The translations under genes and the position numbers were made by a program. This document shows positions 39,565 through 50,422 of a DNA stretch of 64,000 bases, one piece after another (position 1 is the stretch's first letter; the number at the start of each line of letters is the position of its first letter). The stretch lies in assembly GCA_023846275.1 (NCBI GenBank), contig CM043869.1, positions 41,566,737 to 41,630,736 on the forward strand, written 5' to 3'. This stretch comes from Vanilla planifolia. Lineage: Eukaryota > Streptophyta > Magnoliopsida > Asparagales > Orchidaceae. The notes beneath the pieces were generated by a model. The model did no database searches. It was given only the letters and a program-made list of their open reading frames with translations, and was not told the DNA's origin.

Positions 39565-42500
39565 ATGCACACAAGATCTGGTAAAAAGTACGAAATGGAG
39601 ACTTCACAACTAGACCAAATATTTGTGACTCTATAAGACCTCCTAACAAGAGTGGAAAATATTGAAACTAAATTAGAAGAGTTTGGAAATAAGATTACAC
39701 AGCTAGAACATTCCCCCAGTGAACCTCCCCTATCCGAACCCGACATTGGTTACCCGCCCAACCACACACTCCGTAGAGCCCATGAACCTTTTATGAGACG
39801 ACCACCAGAAAATGACGACGACAAACTCATTAAATCCATCAAATGTGACACACCTACTTTTGAAGGGACTTTAAACCCAAAAGACTACATAGAATGGGAA
39901 GCAGCCATGGATAATTATTTCAAATGGTTTAGACTTAGTGACGAACGGAAGGTCCTATTTTCCCGAATGAAGTTAGCAAAACAGGCCCGACTATTTGTAG
40001 AAACCATAGACACCAATCGTTACCAAAGAGGATTCCCACCCATAGGAACTTGGAATGAACTTAAGGGAATCCTTAGAGACAAATATATACCCCTCTCATA
40101 CAAAAATCAATTACTAGACCAATGGCAGCGTTTATCTCAAGGAGGAAAGTCGGTAAATGAGTATATTTCTCGTTTCGATGAGTACCATTTACGCTGTGGC
40201 GTTAATGAAGACCCTTTAGTCACCCTCTCTCGATTTCGAGCAGGACTGAGAGAGGATGTACAGAAGGAACTCTTTATGCGCAATATCCACAACCTAGAAG
40301 AAGCCTATCGGATTGCCAGTGAGTTCGAACGTCTTCAAAAACTTTATCCTGTTAGGAGAATTGAGTCAACTCCCAAGCCAACCTTTAGAACCAATACTCC
40401 TGTACCATCTACTAGTCGTCCACCAGCACTTCCTTCGACAAATCCTACTCACAAGCCACCTATAACGCCTAACCAACTTAGTCGACCCTCTGAAATAACT
40501 TGTTTTCGATGTAAAGGGCGAGGTCATGTAGCCGCTCAGTGCCCCACACGACAAGTAAACTATATAGGAGATGACGAAGATGACAAACATAGCATAGAAG
40601 GAGAGACTGAGGACTATGCCCCTGACTCTAATCTAGCTAATGAATATTATGAGGAAGGAGGTGAAGATGATGAAGAAGGTAATGACCCTATAACGGTTGT
40701 TAGATGCACCTATACCCAACCTAAGATAAGTGAAGATTGGAGACGCACCACGATTTTTCATACTTTTGTTAAGCTTGGAGAAAAGGTTTGTAAGGTTGTC
40801 ATAGATAGTGGTAGTAGTATTAATGCTATTTCTACTGATAGTGTGACACGTCTAGGACTTGCCACCACACACCATCCCAATCCATACACTGTCTCTTGGA
40901 TTAACGAAACTACTATTCCCGTCAAAAAGCAATGCATAGTACCTCTTAAATTTGGGCATTATTCAGAAGAGATTTTATGTGATGTTGTTCCTATGCAGGT
41001 TGGGAGCATTATATTAGGACGACCTTGGTTGTATGACCATGATGTCCTTCTTACAGGAAAATCCAACACCTGCATATTTACACACCAAGGCCAAAAAATT
41101 AAGTTACACCCTTCCCCACCTAGAGATCATGTTCAACCTATTAAAAAGAAACCAATTACAAACCAAGGAAAGAAAATTCAATTTATATCTCAAAGCGAAG
41201 TAGAAAAAGAATTTACTGACGGATCTGTTGTCTGGGCCATAGCAGTAAGAGAAGTTTCAGGAGAAGTACCAAACATAGCTATCCCACCAACCGTTGAACC
41301 TATCTTATCAAGTTTCCCTGATGTTTTTGTCGAAGAACCACAATGTTTGCCCCCACTCCGAGATATACAACATGCTATAGACCTAGTACCTGGAGCTAGC
41401 TTACCCAACTTACCCCACTATAGAATGAACCCGAATGAACACCAGGAACTAGCCCGACAAATCCAGGAACTGTTAGATAAAGGTTTCATATGGGAGAGCC
41501 TTAGTCCTTGTGCAGTCCCTGCCCTCTTAGCACCTAAGAAAGATGGATCATGGAGGATGTGTATCGGCAGTAGGGCCATTAATAAGATAACTGTGAAATA
41601 TAGATTCCCTATCCCACGCTTAGATGATCTATTGGACCAAATGAGCAGAGCAACCATTTTTTCAAAAATTGACTTAAAAAGCGGTTACCACCAAGTTAGA
41701 ATTCGACCTGGGGATGAGTGGAAAACAGCTTTTAAAACCAAAGATGGGTTATATGAATGGTTAGTTATGCCCTTTGGTTTATCCAATGCCCCAAGTACTT
41801 TCATGAGGATAATGACCCAAATACTTCGCCCATACTTAGGAAAATTTGCAGTAGTATATTTTGATGATATTCTAATTTTCAGTCACACCCTTGAACATCA
41901 TATAGAGCATTTGACAAAAATCTGTTCCACACTTAAGGAAAATCATCTCTATGCTAATCTTAAAAAATGTGCCTTTGTTACTGATCGTGTGAACTTTTTA
42001 GGCTTTATTGTCTCAAAGGATGGCGTGTCGACCGACCCCGATAAAGTTAAAGCGATAGTTGAGTGGCCAACACCTCAATCAGTCCATGATGTTAGAAGTT
42101 TTCATGGGTTGGCAACTTTTTATAGACGATTCATCAAAGGCTTTAGTACAATCACCGCCCCTATAACTGATTGTATAAGAAAGGGAAATTTTGATTGGAC
42201 CCCCGCTGCTGAGAAAGCATTTAATAAAATTAAAGAAAGTATGACTAAAGCTCCTATACTTCGACTTCCTGAATTTTCTATTGTATTTGAAGTTTCCTGT
42301 GATGCATCAGGCGTAGGAATAGGTGGAGTCCTTATTCAAGAAGGACGACCAATTGCATACTTTAGTGAGAAATTGAATGATTCCCGTAGAAAGTATTCTG
42401 TCTATGACAAAGAATTTTACGCAATAGTCCAGACTCTTAGGCATTGGAGGCATTATCTTTTGCCTCAGGAATTTGTGTTGTATTCCGACCACGAGGCCTT

Positions 42501-44740
42501 AAGATTCCTAAATTCACAAAAGAAATTAAAACCACAACATGCTAAGTGGGTCGAATTTCTTCAAAGCTATACCTTCGTCCTGAAACACAAACCTGGCATA
42601 GAAAACAAAGTCGCCGATGCCCTCAGTAGAAGAGTCAACTTACTCACCACGTTAGCAGTATCAGTCACCGGCTTTGAGACTTTACCCGACCTGTACCCCG
42701 TTTGTATTAATTTTGGAGCAATTTACAAGGAACTTATTGCCGATCCCACTAAAGCCGTACATGACTATACAATTAAGGAAGGATACCTCTTTCGAGGAAA
42801 GCAACTATGTATCCCTCAAACCTCACTTAGAGATTTTTTTAGTTTGGGAAATACATGCTGGAGGATTAACGGGTCATTTTGGGCGAGACAAAACAATTGT
42901 GGCTTTGGAAGACAGGTTTTTTTGGCCAGGAATGAAGCGACAGGTTGCTCGAATAATCGCTGGATGTAGAACTTGTGCAGTCGCCAAGCAACGTGCCCAA
43001 AACACCGGACTATATATTCCCTTGCCCATACCATCACGACCTTGGGAAGACCTTAGTATGGATTTTGTCCTTGGGCTACCAAAAACCCTTCGAAGGCACG
43101 ACTCCATTTTTGTGGTAGTTGATCGATTTACAAAAATGGCACGATTTATACCATGCTTTAAAACTTCAGATGCTTCTCACATAGCTAGGTTATTTCTTGA
43201 TGAAATTGTTAAGATTCACGGGCTACCCAAAACCATCGTATCTGATAGGGACGTACGTTTCACTTCGTATTTTTGGAAGACTCTTTGGCATCTTATGGGA
43301 ACAAAGTTAAAATTTTCATCTGCCTACCACCCACAAACCGATGGCCAAACCGAAGTAGTAAATCGAAGTTTAGGAAGCCTATTGCGATGTTTGGTAGGAG
43401 AAAACGTAAAAAACTGGGATTTATTATTATCACGTGCTGAATATGCTTACAACAGTTCTGTTAATCGATCTATAGGAATGAGCCCCTTTGAAGCTTATAA
43501 TGGATACAAACCACATAGCCCAATTGATCTTGTTCCACTTCCCATTCAAGTGCGTACATCTGAATCTGCACAAGAATTTGCACAACATGTGAGAGAAATT
43601 CATAAATATATCAAAGATAAAATAAATCTGAGTAATGAGCAATATAAGAGATTAGCTGATGCACACAGAAGGCATAAAGAATTCTCGGAAGGAGACTACG
43701 TAATGATTCGAATCCGGTCCGAAAGATTCCCACCAGGAGTCTTGAGGAAGTTACATGCCCGAGGTGCTGGTCCATTCCGAATCTTAAAAAAGATTGGACC
43801 AAATGCATACACTGTGGAGCTATCCGATGACTATGGCATCAGCAACACCTTCAACGTCTCAGATCTGGTGGCTTACAAGGAGCCGATCGAGATTCCCAGT
43901 GAACCACTCGAGCCCACTTCAACACCCCTTGAGAGTGAACCCCTACCTGAGTGCCCACCAGCCTATCATGGTAAGAAAAGAGAGCAGATTGAAAGGGTAT
44001 TGGATGATCAAACTACATTAACAAGAAATCGAAGTTATCAGAGGTATCTTATTCGCTGGAAGGACAGACCAGACTCCGAAGACACTTGGATCGCAAGGGA
44101 AGAGTTACAGAAATTAAATCTGGAAGCGTTGGAAACTTACGAGGGGAAACAAGGACCGACTTACTCATCGAAGATGAGTTTTTCCCACCCTGGGGAAATT
44201 GGTGCGGACACCAGTTACATTCGAGACTTTCGACGCGCCCAATCCCGTCAGACACGATATAGCTCGAGGGATTTATTTTTGTGCAGGGTTAATTTGGAGC
44301 TCGAAAATAAAATCTATGCTCAAAAACAGACTTTTAAAACATTCAAGACGCTCACAGGACACTCAGGTCCCACCGCCCCGCCGAACGCCGTCCGTCCGCC
44401 GCCGTCCGCTGGCAGTCCGCCGGCCGCCGCCCAACAGCCGCTCCGCAGGCGCGCGCGCGCGCTCAGCCAAGACCGCGGTGCGCCCCCGCGCGCGGGTACC
44501 GCACCATCGGCGCGATGGCCCCTGCGGGCCGCCAGCAACCCGTCCGCCTCCGATCGGGTCACCGCGGTCGGTATCGGGTCCGCCCGTCCCGATTATGCTT
44601 TCGGGTCACCTGCCCGCCCTCGCGGGTCGGCGCGACCCGAACTCAGCCGCACCCGCCTACGTCGCGCCGAAAGCGCCGACAGCAGTGCCCATACGCGCGG
44701 CGCATGTGCGACAGCTCAACCGTCCCCTTGCAAGTTCTAA
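39565..44740 (+). pseudogene. gag-pol polyprotein of the Ty3 chromovirus, broken twice
   Basis: The likely start is the ATG at 39565 (MHTRSGKKY). Codon 24 is TAA (39634-39636), after which the frame is open to 42969. Visible in order: gag domain; CCHC knuckle (CFRCKGRGHVAAQC, ~40502); protease VIDSGSS (~40799, DSG rather than DTG); reverse transcriptase with YFDD at 41857-41868; RNase H (CDASG, ~42300). A T7 run at 42834-42840 changes frame, and integrase continues in the next frame (HH...CRTC zinc site, then SMDF, VSDRD and GQTEVVN for D,D,E). A chromodomain lies at about 44025-44130 (YLIRWKDRPDSEDTW). That frame meets no stop before the 3' LTR and runs 180 codons into it, to 44740. It encodes particle assembly, reverse transcription and integration when intact; this copy is not intact. 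Confidence 0.9.
44185..44199 (+). other. Probable polypurine tract region
   Basis: A short purine run (ggggaaa) directly precedes the 3' LTR start at 44200. It is weak for a polypurine tract but correctly placed for plus-strand priming. Confidence 0.4.
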
Positions 44741-45527
44741 TTAAGTTTGGGAACAGCTTATTTTAAGGCTTTTATGTATTTTTGTACCCTTAGGCTCCCT
44801 ATAAAAGGGGAGGCCTACCCTTATGTTTAGAATACGCTTAGTGAATGAGAATTTGTGTTTTCTTGCATCTTGTTGAGAGCTCAAGTGTGAGTGCATCAAG
44901 AACTTCGACGTGCTGATTCGTCGAGGCTCCGATACTGGAAGGAGGGGTGTGAGGCCCAAGCGGTGAGACGCCGTGCCAGTCCATCAACCATTCTGAAGGA
45001 ATTTCTTCGCGCATCTCCCACGAAACGCAAGTCAACTTCCGTACTAACGGTACGCTCGGAAACTTCCCGCCACTTCCCTTACTTGACGTGTTTCCTTTGC
45101 GGATTTTGGATTTCCTCGCTGTTCACTTTCCTACTATCCGATTTTCTTCGTTGCCTCTGGTTCACTCTTTTCGCGTACAACTTACTTCGTTATCCTCGAA
45201 ACTAGTGTTGATTAGTTCGATCATCCGACTCTTAATTCTGTGTTGAGCGATCTTTCAAAATTTTATTTTTCGAGATCGGTATTATTAACCCATCCCGAGT
45301 ACCCCGTGTCTGCGCCGTCGAGAGGTAGCGGGCCTAGCATACGGAGCAACCTCTGTGTTGCCCACGGTCCCCTCTTGGCTAGGACCTCCTTGGACGGGTG
45401 TCTCAAGCGTGTTACCTTTTTCGAAATTTCACGTAATTTCCCACAAGTTTTCTTTATTTCCCTAAAAGTTTGCAGGTTAATCGCTTGTATTGCTCAATAA
45501 AAAAAAGCTTAAATCCATCCGGCATCA
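44200..45527 (+). repeat. 3' LTR of the Ty3 chromovirus
   Basis: 1328 bp, TG...CA ends, matching the 5' LTR apart from about two dozen scattered substitutions and a 4-bp GC insertion near 44450. TATAAAAG is at 44800 and AATAAA near 45496. The target duplication TCATT follows at 45528-45532. Confidence 0.95.
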
Positions 45528-45532
45528 TCATT
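45528..45532. repeat. Target site duplication, right copy (TCATT)
   Basis: Pairs with 38082-38086 and closes the Ty3 insertion. Confidence 0.9.
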
Positions 45533-47577
45533 GATTAAAGTACAACATATGAATATCAATGGTATTGAAAGAATTTGAGATATTGGCATTAGAATGTATT
45601 TATATAATTTAAATACCAATAATAGTTAAGTATGTTCTCAAAAAGATTAGGAATCCATGGATTCATATGTAAACATTAATTATTAAGGATTGTGAAAATT
45701 TTTATAATATTTATATTTTTTATAATTTAGGGAAATATGACTCATGTTCATGTTGGTCAAGAAGTTTATTAACATTAATACATAGTTAGCTTAATCTCAT
45801 GATTGATTAATTTATTAATAAAGTATGAATTTAAAGAAATTAAGATTATTTATGTAAGATAATAAACAACACATTCTTGATTTTCAAAGGCAATTTCTTC
45901 TCAAGCAATGATTTTACCAATGACACTTAGCAATTCACTCTTGGCATGACTATGTTCGAATTGTAATGTTTGGATGCCTTTAAATATCTTTGGATAAGGC
46001 CACTACACTACTTGCGTGGAGATGTAGAATGATGAAATTATTACACAATTCAATGATAATTGTTGCTCAAGGATCACATTACATATTAACTCATCAATAA
46101 AGGTGAAGCCCATCAAATGGGTTTTCTTACTTGATACCTTATTCAAGGTTGGAGGAAGAATTGTTAATTAGGGTCTTCTAAGAAAACTAAGAAGACATCT
46201 TTTTCAACTTTGAAATCACTAGCACCTTATGGCCATCTAATTGAAAAGAAAATTAGAACCACAAAAAAATCATATCTAAAAAGAAAATGTGAGGGCTTTG
46301 GATAGCTATGTTTGAGAATACTTTAACAAAGAAAAGTTATGAATCCTTTAATATTTGAAGGATCAAATGAAGGAGAGCATTAAGTAAGTTATGAAATTTT
46401 GTAAATATTATTTATGAAAAAAAGAATATATTATGATAATCATGAATTAATTTCTTGTGAGATAATAAAACAAAAGAAGAAAGTGAAATAAAAAAAATGA
46501 CATAAAAAGCATCCCAAAATAATAAGATAGTAAGCTGAGAGAATTTTGATATACTTAGATTATCACTATTTATCTTAAAACATATTATCACATCTCGCAT
46601 ATCTATTAACTCTTAATTCATCTCTAATTAAGAATATTTGAGAAATGAATAAGGTTGAAGCATTAAGAGGGTTTGAAATGCTTACCTAATCCAAAAATAT
46701 CTATTAACTATCTCTTAATTCTTTGATAATTTAAAATTTTGATTCACTGGAGATTCAAATTTCAGAAAACAAACAAACATAACCTCATCTAAAAATTATT
46801 AATTTTCTCATATACTTGTAGTTACTTTATTAACTATATGTTAATAATAATTTATATCAATTAGATATATTATTATTGAAATATAATATCACTATAAAAT
46901 TATATTATCATAAGAAAATCTATAACATCATGACAAAAACTATATCATCATCATAAAATTACATTACCACAAAGAAAAACCACATTACAGAGTTTTGAAA
47001 AAATCCATATATATAAGAATTCACAACAAAATCTATAATACTATCACCATGTGTAATTTAGCTAGGTTTTAATTCTTAATTTTTATTATTGTATTTTTAA
47101 ATATCCCCACTCACTGTGAACTTGTATTATATCTTATAGTACAAATGAAAAAATGAGTATAAATATGCAATAAATAAATTAAGAACATAAATAAACTAAT
47201 ATGAAATTGAATATTAAACAGCATATACGTGATCTCAAGCACTGTGATAATATACATAATATCAAGAAAATTAGGAATTATGTTCCCACAACTATGTAAG
47301 TATATAACATAAAAATTCTAAGATATAATATAAAATATGCCTTTGATCTTTAGAATATGATAATTTTTAAATCTCTTTTTATTTTCTTGCAAACAATTTA
47401 CATAAATACTTACAAGTTTATTTATCAAACTTAGTTTGACTTTAGTTCTTTCTACTTTTCATTCAATCTTTCTTTTCAATTTATCAAGATTTTGGCTTTT
47501 TAATGGCTCTCATCATTAGAATTCCAATATCATATATCATGACATCTCCATCATATCAACCACTAGATCACACAACA

Positions 47578-47580
<3 letters not shown>
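45533..47580. other. AT-rich region after the Ty3 element
   Basis: No supported gene; scattered A/T runs only. Confidence 0.5.

Positions 47581-47639
<59 letters not shown>
47581..47639. repeat. (AT)n microsatellite, about 58 bp
   Basis: An uninterrupted AT dinucleotide run. Such runs are prone to assembly length error. Confidence 0.95.
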
Positions 47640-47641
<2 letters not shown>

Positions 47642-47722
47642 TTAATATAGACCTCAACTGTCAGGTCACACAGTAAGTGGAGACTCTTGATCACATAACA
47701 TAAAGCTAAATCATTTAGATAT

Positions 47723-49820
47723 TGTTATACCCGGTAAAAATTATATGTTTAATCTTCAATAATTAAATTGTGGCTTAGATGATTTCAGATCGACAGTAGG
47801 ATGAGCCAGGAGCTCAATTGGAGGCTATTGGAATTTCTGAAATTTTCTAGGGATTTTTCGGAGCACCGAGGAAATTTTTAAGTAATTTTCCCTGTTTAAT
47901 TGGATTTATTGGATTTTTGGAAATTCGAAAATCTAGCTAAATCGGTCTATTAGATTTTTTAAACCGGAATTTGGTTTTTACCGCGCGTGAACCGGACCGG
48001 AGCGGTTCAGCGAAGGCGGGGTACGGTTCGCCGAGTGCGTTTGCGCGTGCGGTTGGATAAGCCACGGATAAGCGGATCGGACGGACGAGATCAGCGGTGG
48101 AGATTAACCGGCTGATCGGGTTTAAGCGGCGTTATTAGAAGGTCAACCGGCGCTTAATGGGTTCTTAACGGGTTATTACCGGTTTAAGCTGGGTATTTAA
48201 CCGGATTTGTTCAACTGTTAGGGTTTTGAGCGGTGGCCGGAGACGAGGTGTTCGCGGCGAACGGCGATACTTTCTGGCTGCCTTTCAAGGGGCTTTTTGT
48301 ACCTGGAGGTTGGCGGGACCGAGGAGAATCGATTGGTACCGGTTTCGTTCGGCGAGGAGCAGCGGTTGGTCGCGTGCGAGCTTCACCGTCGCCGGAGAAG
48401 AAAGGTAGGAAATTCAGATTTTAAATTAGTTATTTAGCAAATTAAAATATGGATTATTTTGCAAATAGCTACCGGAGCATGCGAATTGTGGTTTTTGGAA
48501 TTGATTAATGCAAATTATTGATTTTAGCATTTTAGGGTTTTTCTTCGGAAAATTATAATCGCCGAATTTGGAAATTTTACCAAGCATGTGTTGATTCGAT
48601 TATGTGCTTTAGTCATGTTAAGATAGTATCAAATGCTGAAATTTGTTTAATTTCATAGATTGTTAAAATTTGGGATCGAATGAAACTTTGGCGGAAATTT
48701 TGATTGAACCTTAGAAATTAGTGGCAATTAATGAAACATTAGGATAGTATGAACATTGGATTTGTTTCTCTTTGATCTCGGTCACCGGAAATCGACGGGG
48801 GAAACAGAATTTTCCCGGAGGAATCGTCGGCTAGGGTTTCGCGGGCGCCGGGTGGAGGAAGGAGATTGATTAGATTAATTTCGGTTTAGTTAATTAAGTA
48901 ATTGTAATTATTCAATATTTATTAATAATTTAATTGTTAAACGTCGGCTGGAAATTTGATTAATTATTCGGCCGGTGGGTTCTCGGTTCCGCGCGAAGGC
49001 CGAACCGGTAGCGAAAAAAACCGGTTCAGCAGGATTAGACGCGGACGAACGGCGCGAAGGCCCGAACCGGCAGCGAAAACCGGTTCAGCAGGATTCGGCG
49101 CGGACGAACGGCGCGAAAGCCGAACCGGCAGCGAAAACCCGGTTCAGCGGGATTCGGCGCGGACGAACGGGCGGAGGAAAATTAATTCGGAAATTAATCC
49201 GAATTTTCGGAAAATGGATATATGTGAATTTAAATTTTAATTCGAAAATTTATTCCGAATTTCGAAAAATTGAGAAAGGGCAGAATTTGATTTTTTTGGA
49301 ATTTGAAAAAAATGCAGTAATTAGAATTTCGGGATTTTAAATTCTGAAAAAAATTCAGAAAAAGAGAAATTGGGATTTGAGCGATCTCCAAAATTCTGGA
49401 GATCCGTATGTAGAGAAAAATTTCCTGAAGTAGGAAAAAAAATGTTATCAGTGATGACAGTACAGTTGAAACAGTCAGACAGAGGTATGGTACATGAATG
49501 CTACCAAAACAGTCAGTAACTGGTACAGTTGTGTTGCTTGGACGACAATGGCATGGATTGAGTCAGGTTACTCAATGTTGGCATATTTCACGGATTGGCA
49601 TAATGGACCGGACTACTATAGGCCCTATATGATGTTTTAGGGTGGTTGTGGTAGGTAACTGTGCGGTACAAACTTAGCTTCCACAGTATACATGTGGACT
49701 GGTATGCGTCTTGTTGTATCTGGACACATGTTGCCGAATCTTGGAGTTATAGCTTGGCAATGACTGTAGGGGCGTGGCTTCTATGGAAATTGTTGGGAGA
49801 GGACTTCTTGGGACGATAAA
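47723..49820 (+). mobile_element. GC-rich LTR-like fragment left of CRK-D
   Basis: It starts TGTTATACCCGG, a common opening of Ty3/Tekay-type LTRs, after AT-rich DNA. It has an abruptly GC-rich body (ggttcag, ccggttc repeats), a 3 x 60-bp tandem repeat at 48991-49171 and then mixed low-complexity DNA to about 49.8 kb. Short open frames at 48226-48424 and 48956-49340 look like by-products of the repeats. No pol is present and no end with a target duplication was found, so it is probably a partial LTR. Confidence 0.4.
48991..49171 (+). repeat. Three tandem copies of a ~60-bp GC-rich unit
   Basis: Copies begin at 48991, 49052 and 49111, each opening gcgcgaa(g/a)gc. Each carries gaaccgg.agcgaaaa, ccggttcag, aggatt and gcggacgaacgg with few differences. 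The inverted pair gaaccgg/ccggttc within each unit could form a short hairpin. Confidence 0.85.
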
Positions 49821-50264
49821 TTATAAGTGACAAGTTATATTGAAAAAAGTTATTTCAAATTTATGAAATTTATAAGAAATGTTAATTTTGTTATGAACAT
49901 AAAATAATAATAATACAAATATTATTAGTATATGAAGGACAACTTTTACAAAGAATCGTCTTTTTTTTTAACTTAAATGGTAATCTATTCCTTAGCTGGT
50001 TCTCATATTTTTATATTTGTTAATAGAGTCGACATAAACGTTTATCGATAATGTCTTATCATGCTGACATTTCATACAATTATTATTAGCCAAAAAAACT
50101 CTATCAACATTTTCATTTCTGCTCACATTTCATCGAATTTCGTGATGGACATAACATTTTAATTTAAAAAATGTTTTTTAGAACTGGTTAATATTAGTAT
50201 AATATGATTTTTCAACCAAACGACCCTATGTAAAAGATGCCCCATTGGATGAGAAAACCTCCAG

Positions 50265-50276
50265 TGCCACGTGGCA
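50265..50276. promoter_or_regulatory. Perfect 12-bp G-box palindrome upstream of CRK-D
   Basis: TGCCACGTGGCA is a perfect palindrome around the CACGTG G-box core, 147 nt before the CRK-D ATG. G-boxes of this extended form bind plant bZIP and bHLH factors (GBF, HY5, PIF, ABF classes), so light or ABA control is plausible. Confidence 0.5.
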
Positions 50277-50422
50277 TCCTGTGACTAATTATTTATGCAT
50301 AAGTTTGGAACATGTAATTGCACGGTTCTAAATTGTTGTTATCTAAAAGGCTGGCAGTGCCTCGCAACACTCAACATGACGTTATTATCGGACATTATCT
50401 AGATGTTGCCGAATGATAACTC

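Larger units (their letters stand above)
38087..45527 (+). mobile_element. Full-length Ty3/gypsy chromovirus LTR retrotransposon (7.4 kb)
   Basis: The parts appear in order: 5' LTR (38087-39410), primer site at 39414, gag-pol frame, 3' LTR (44200-45527), TCATT duplication on both sides. The domain order gag, protease, reverse transcriptase, RNase H, integrase, chromodomain marks a Ty3 chromovirus. The LTRs differ at roughly two dozen positions in about 1.3 kb by eye (~2%) plus a 4-bp indel in a GC run, so the insertion is fairly recent. Two lesions (stop at 39634, frameshift near 42834-42840) make this copy unlikely to be autonomous. It sits between CRK-C and CRK-D. Confidence 0.95.

Noticed and set aside
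42834..42840. Programmed -1 frameshift at the T7 run between RNase H and integrase
   Set aside because: A -1 slip on this run leads directly to a TAG codon; the integrase frame is the +1 frame. Related elements keep gag-pol in one frame here, so an indel or assembly error is likelier.
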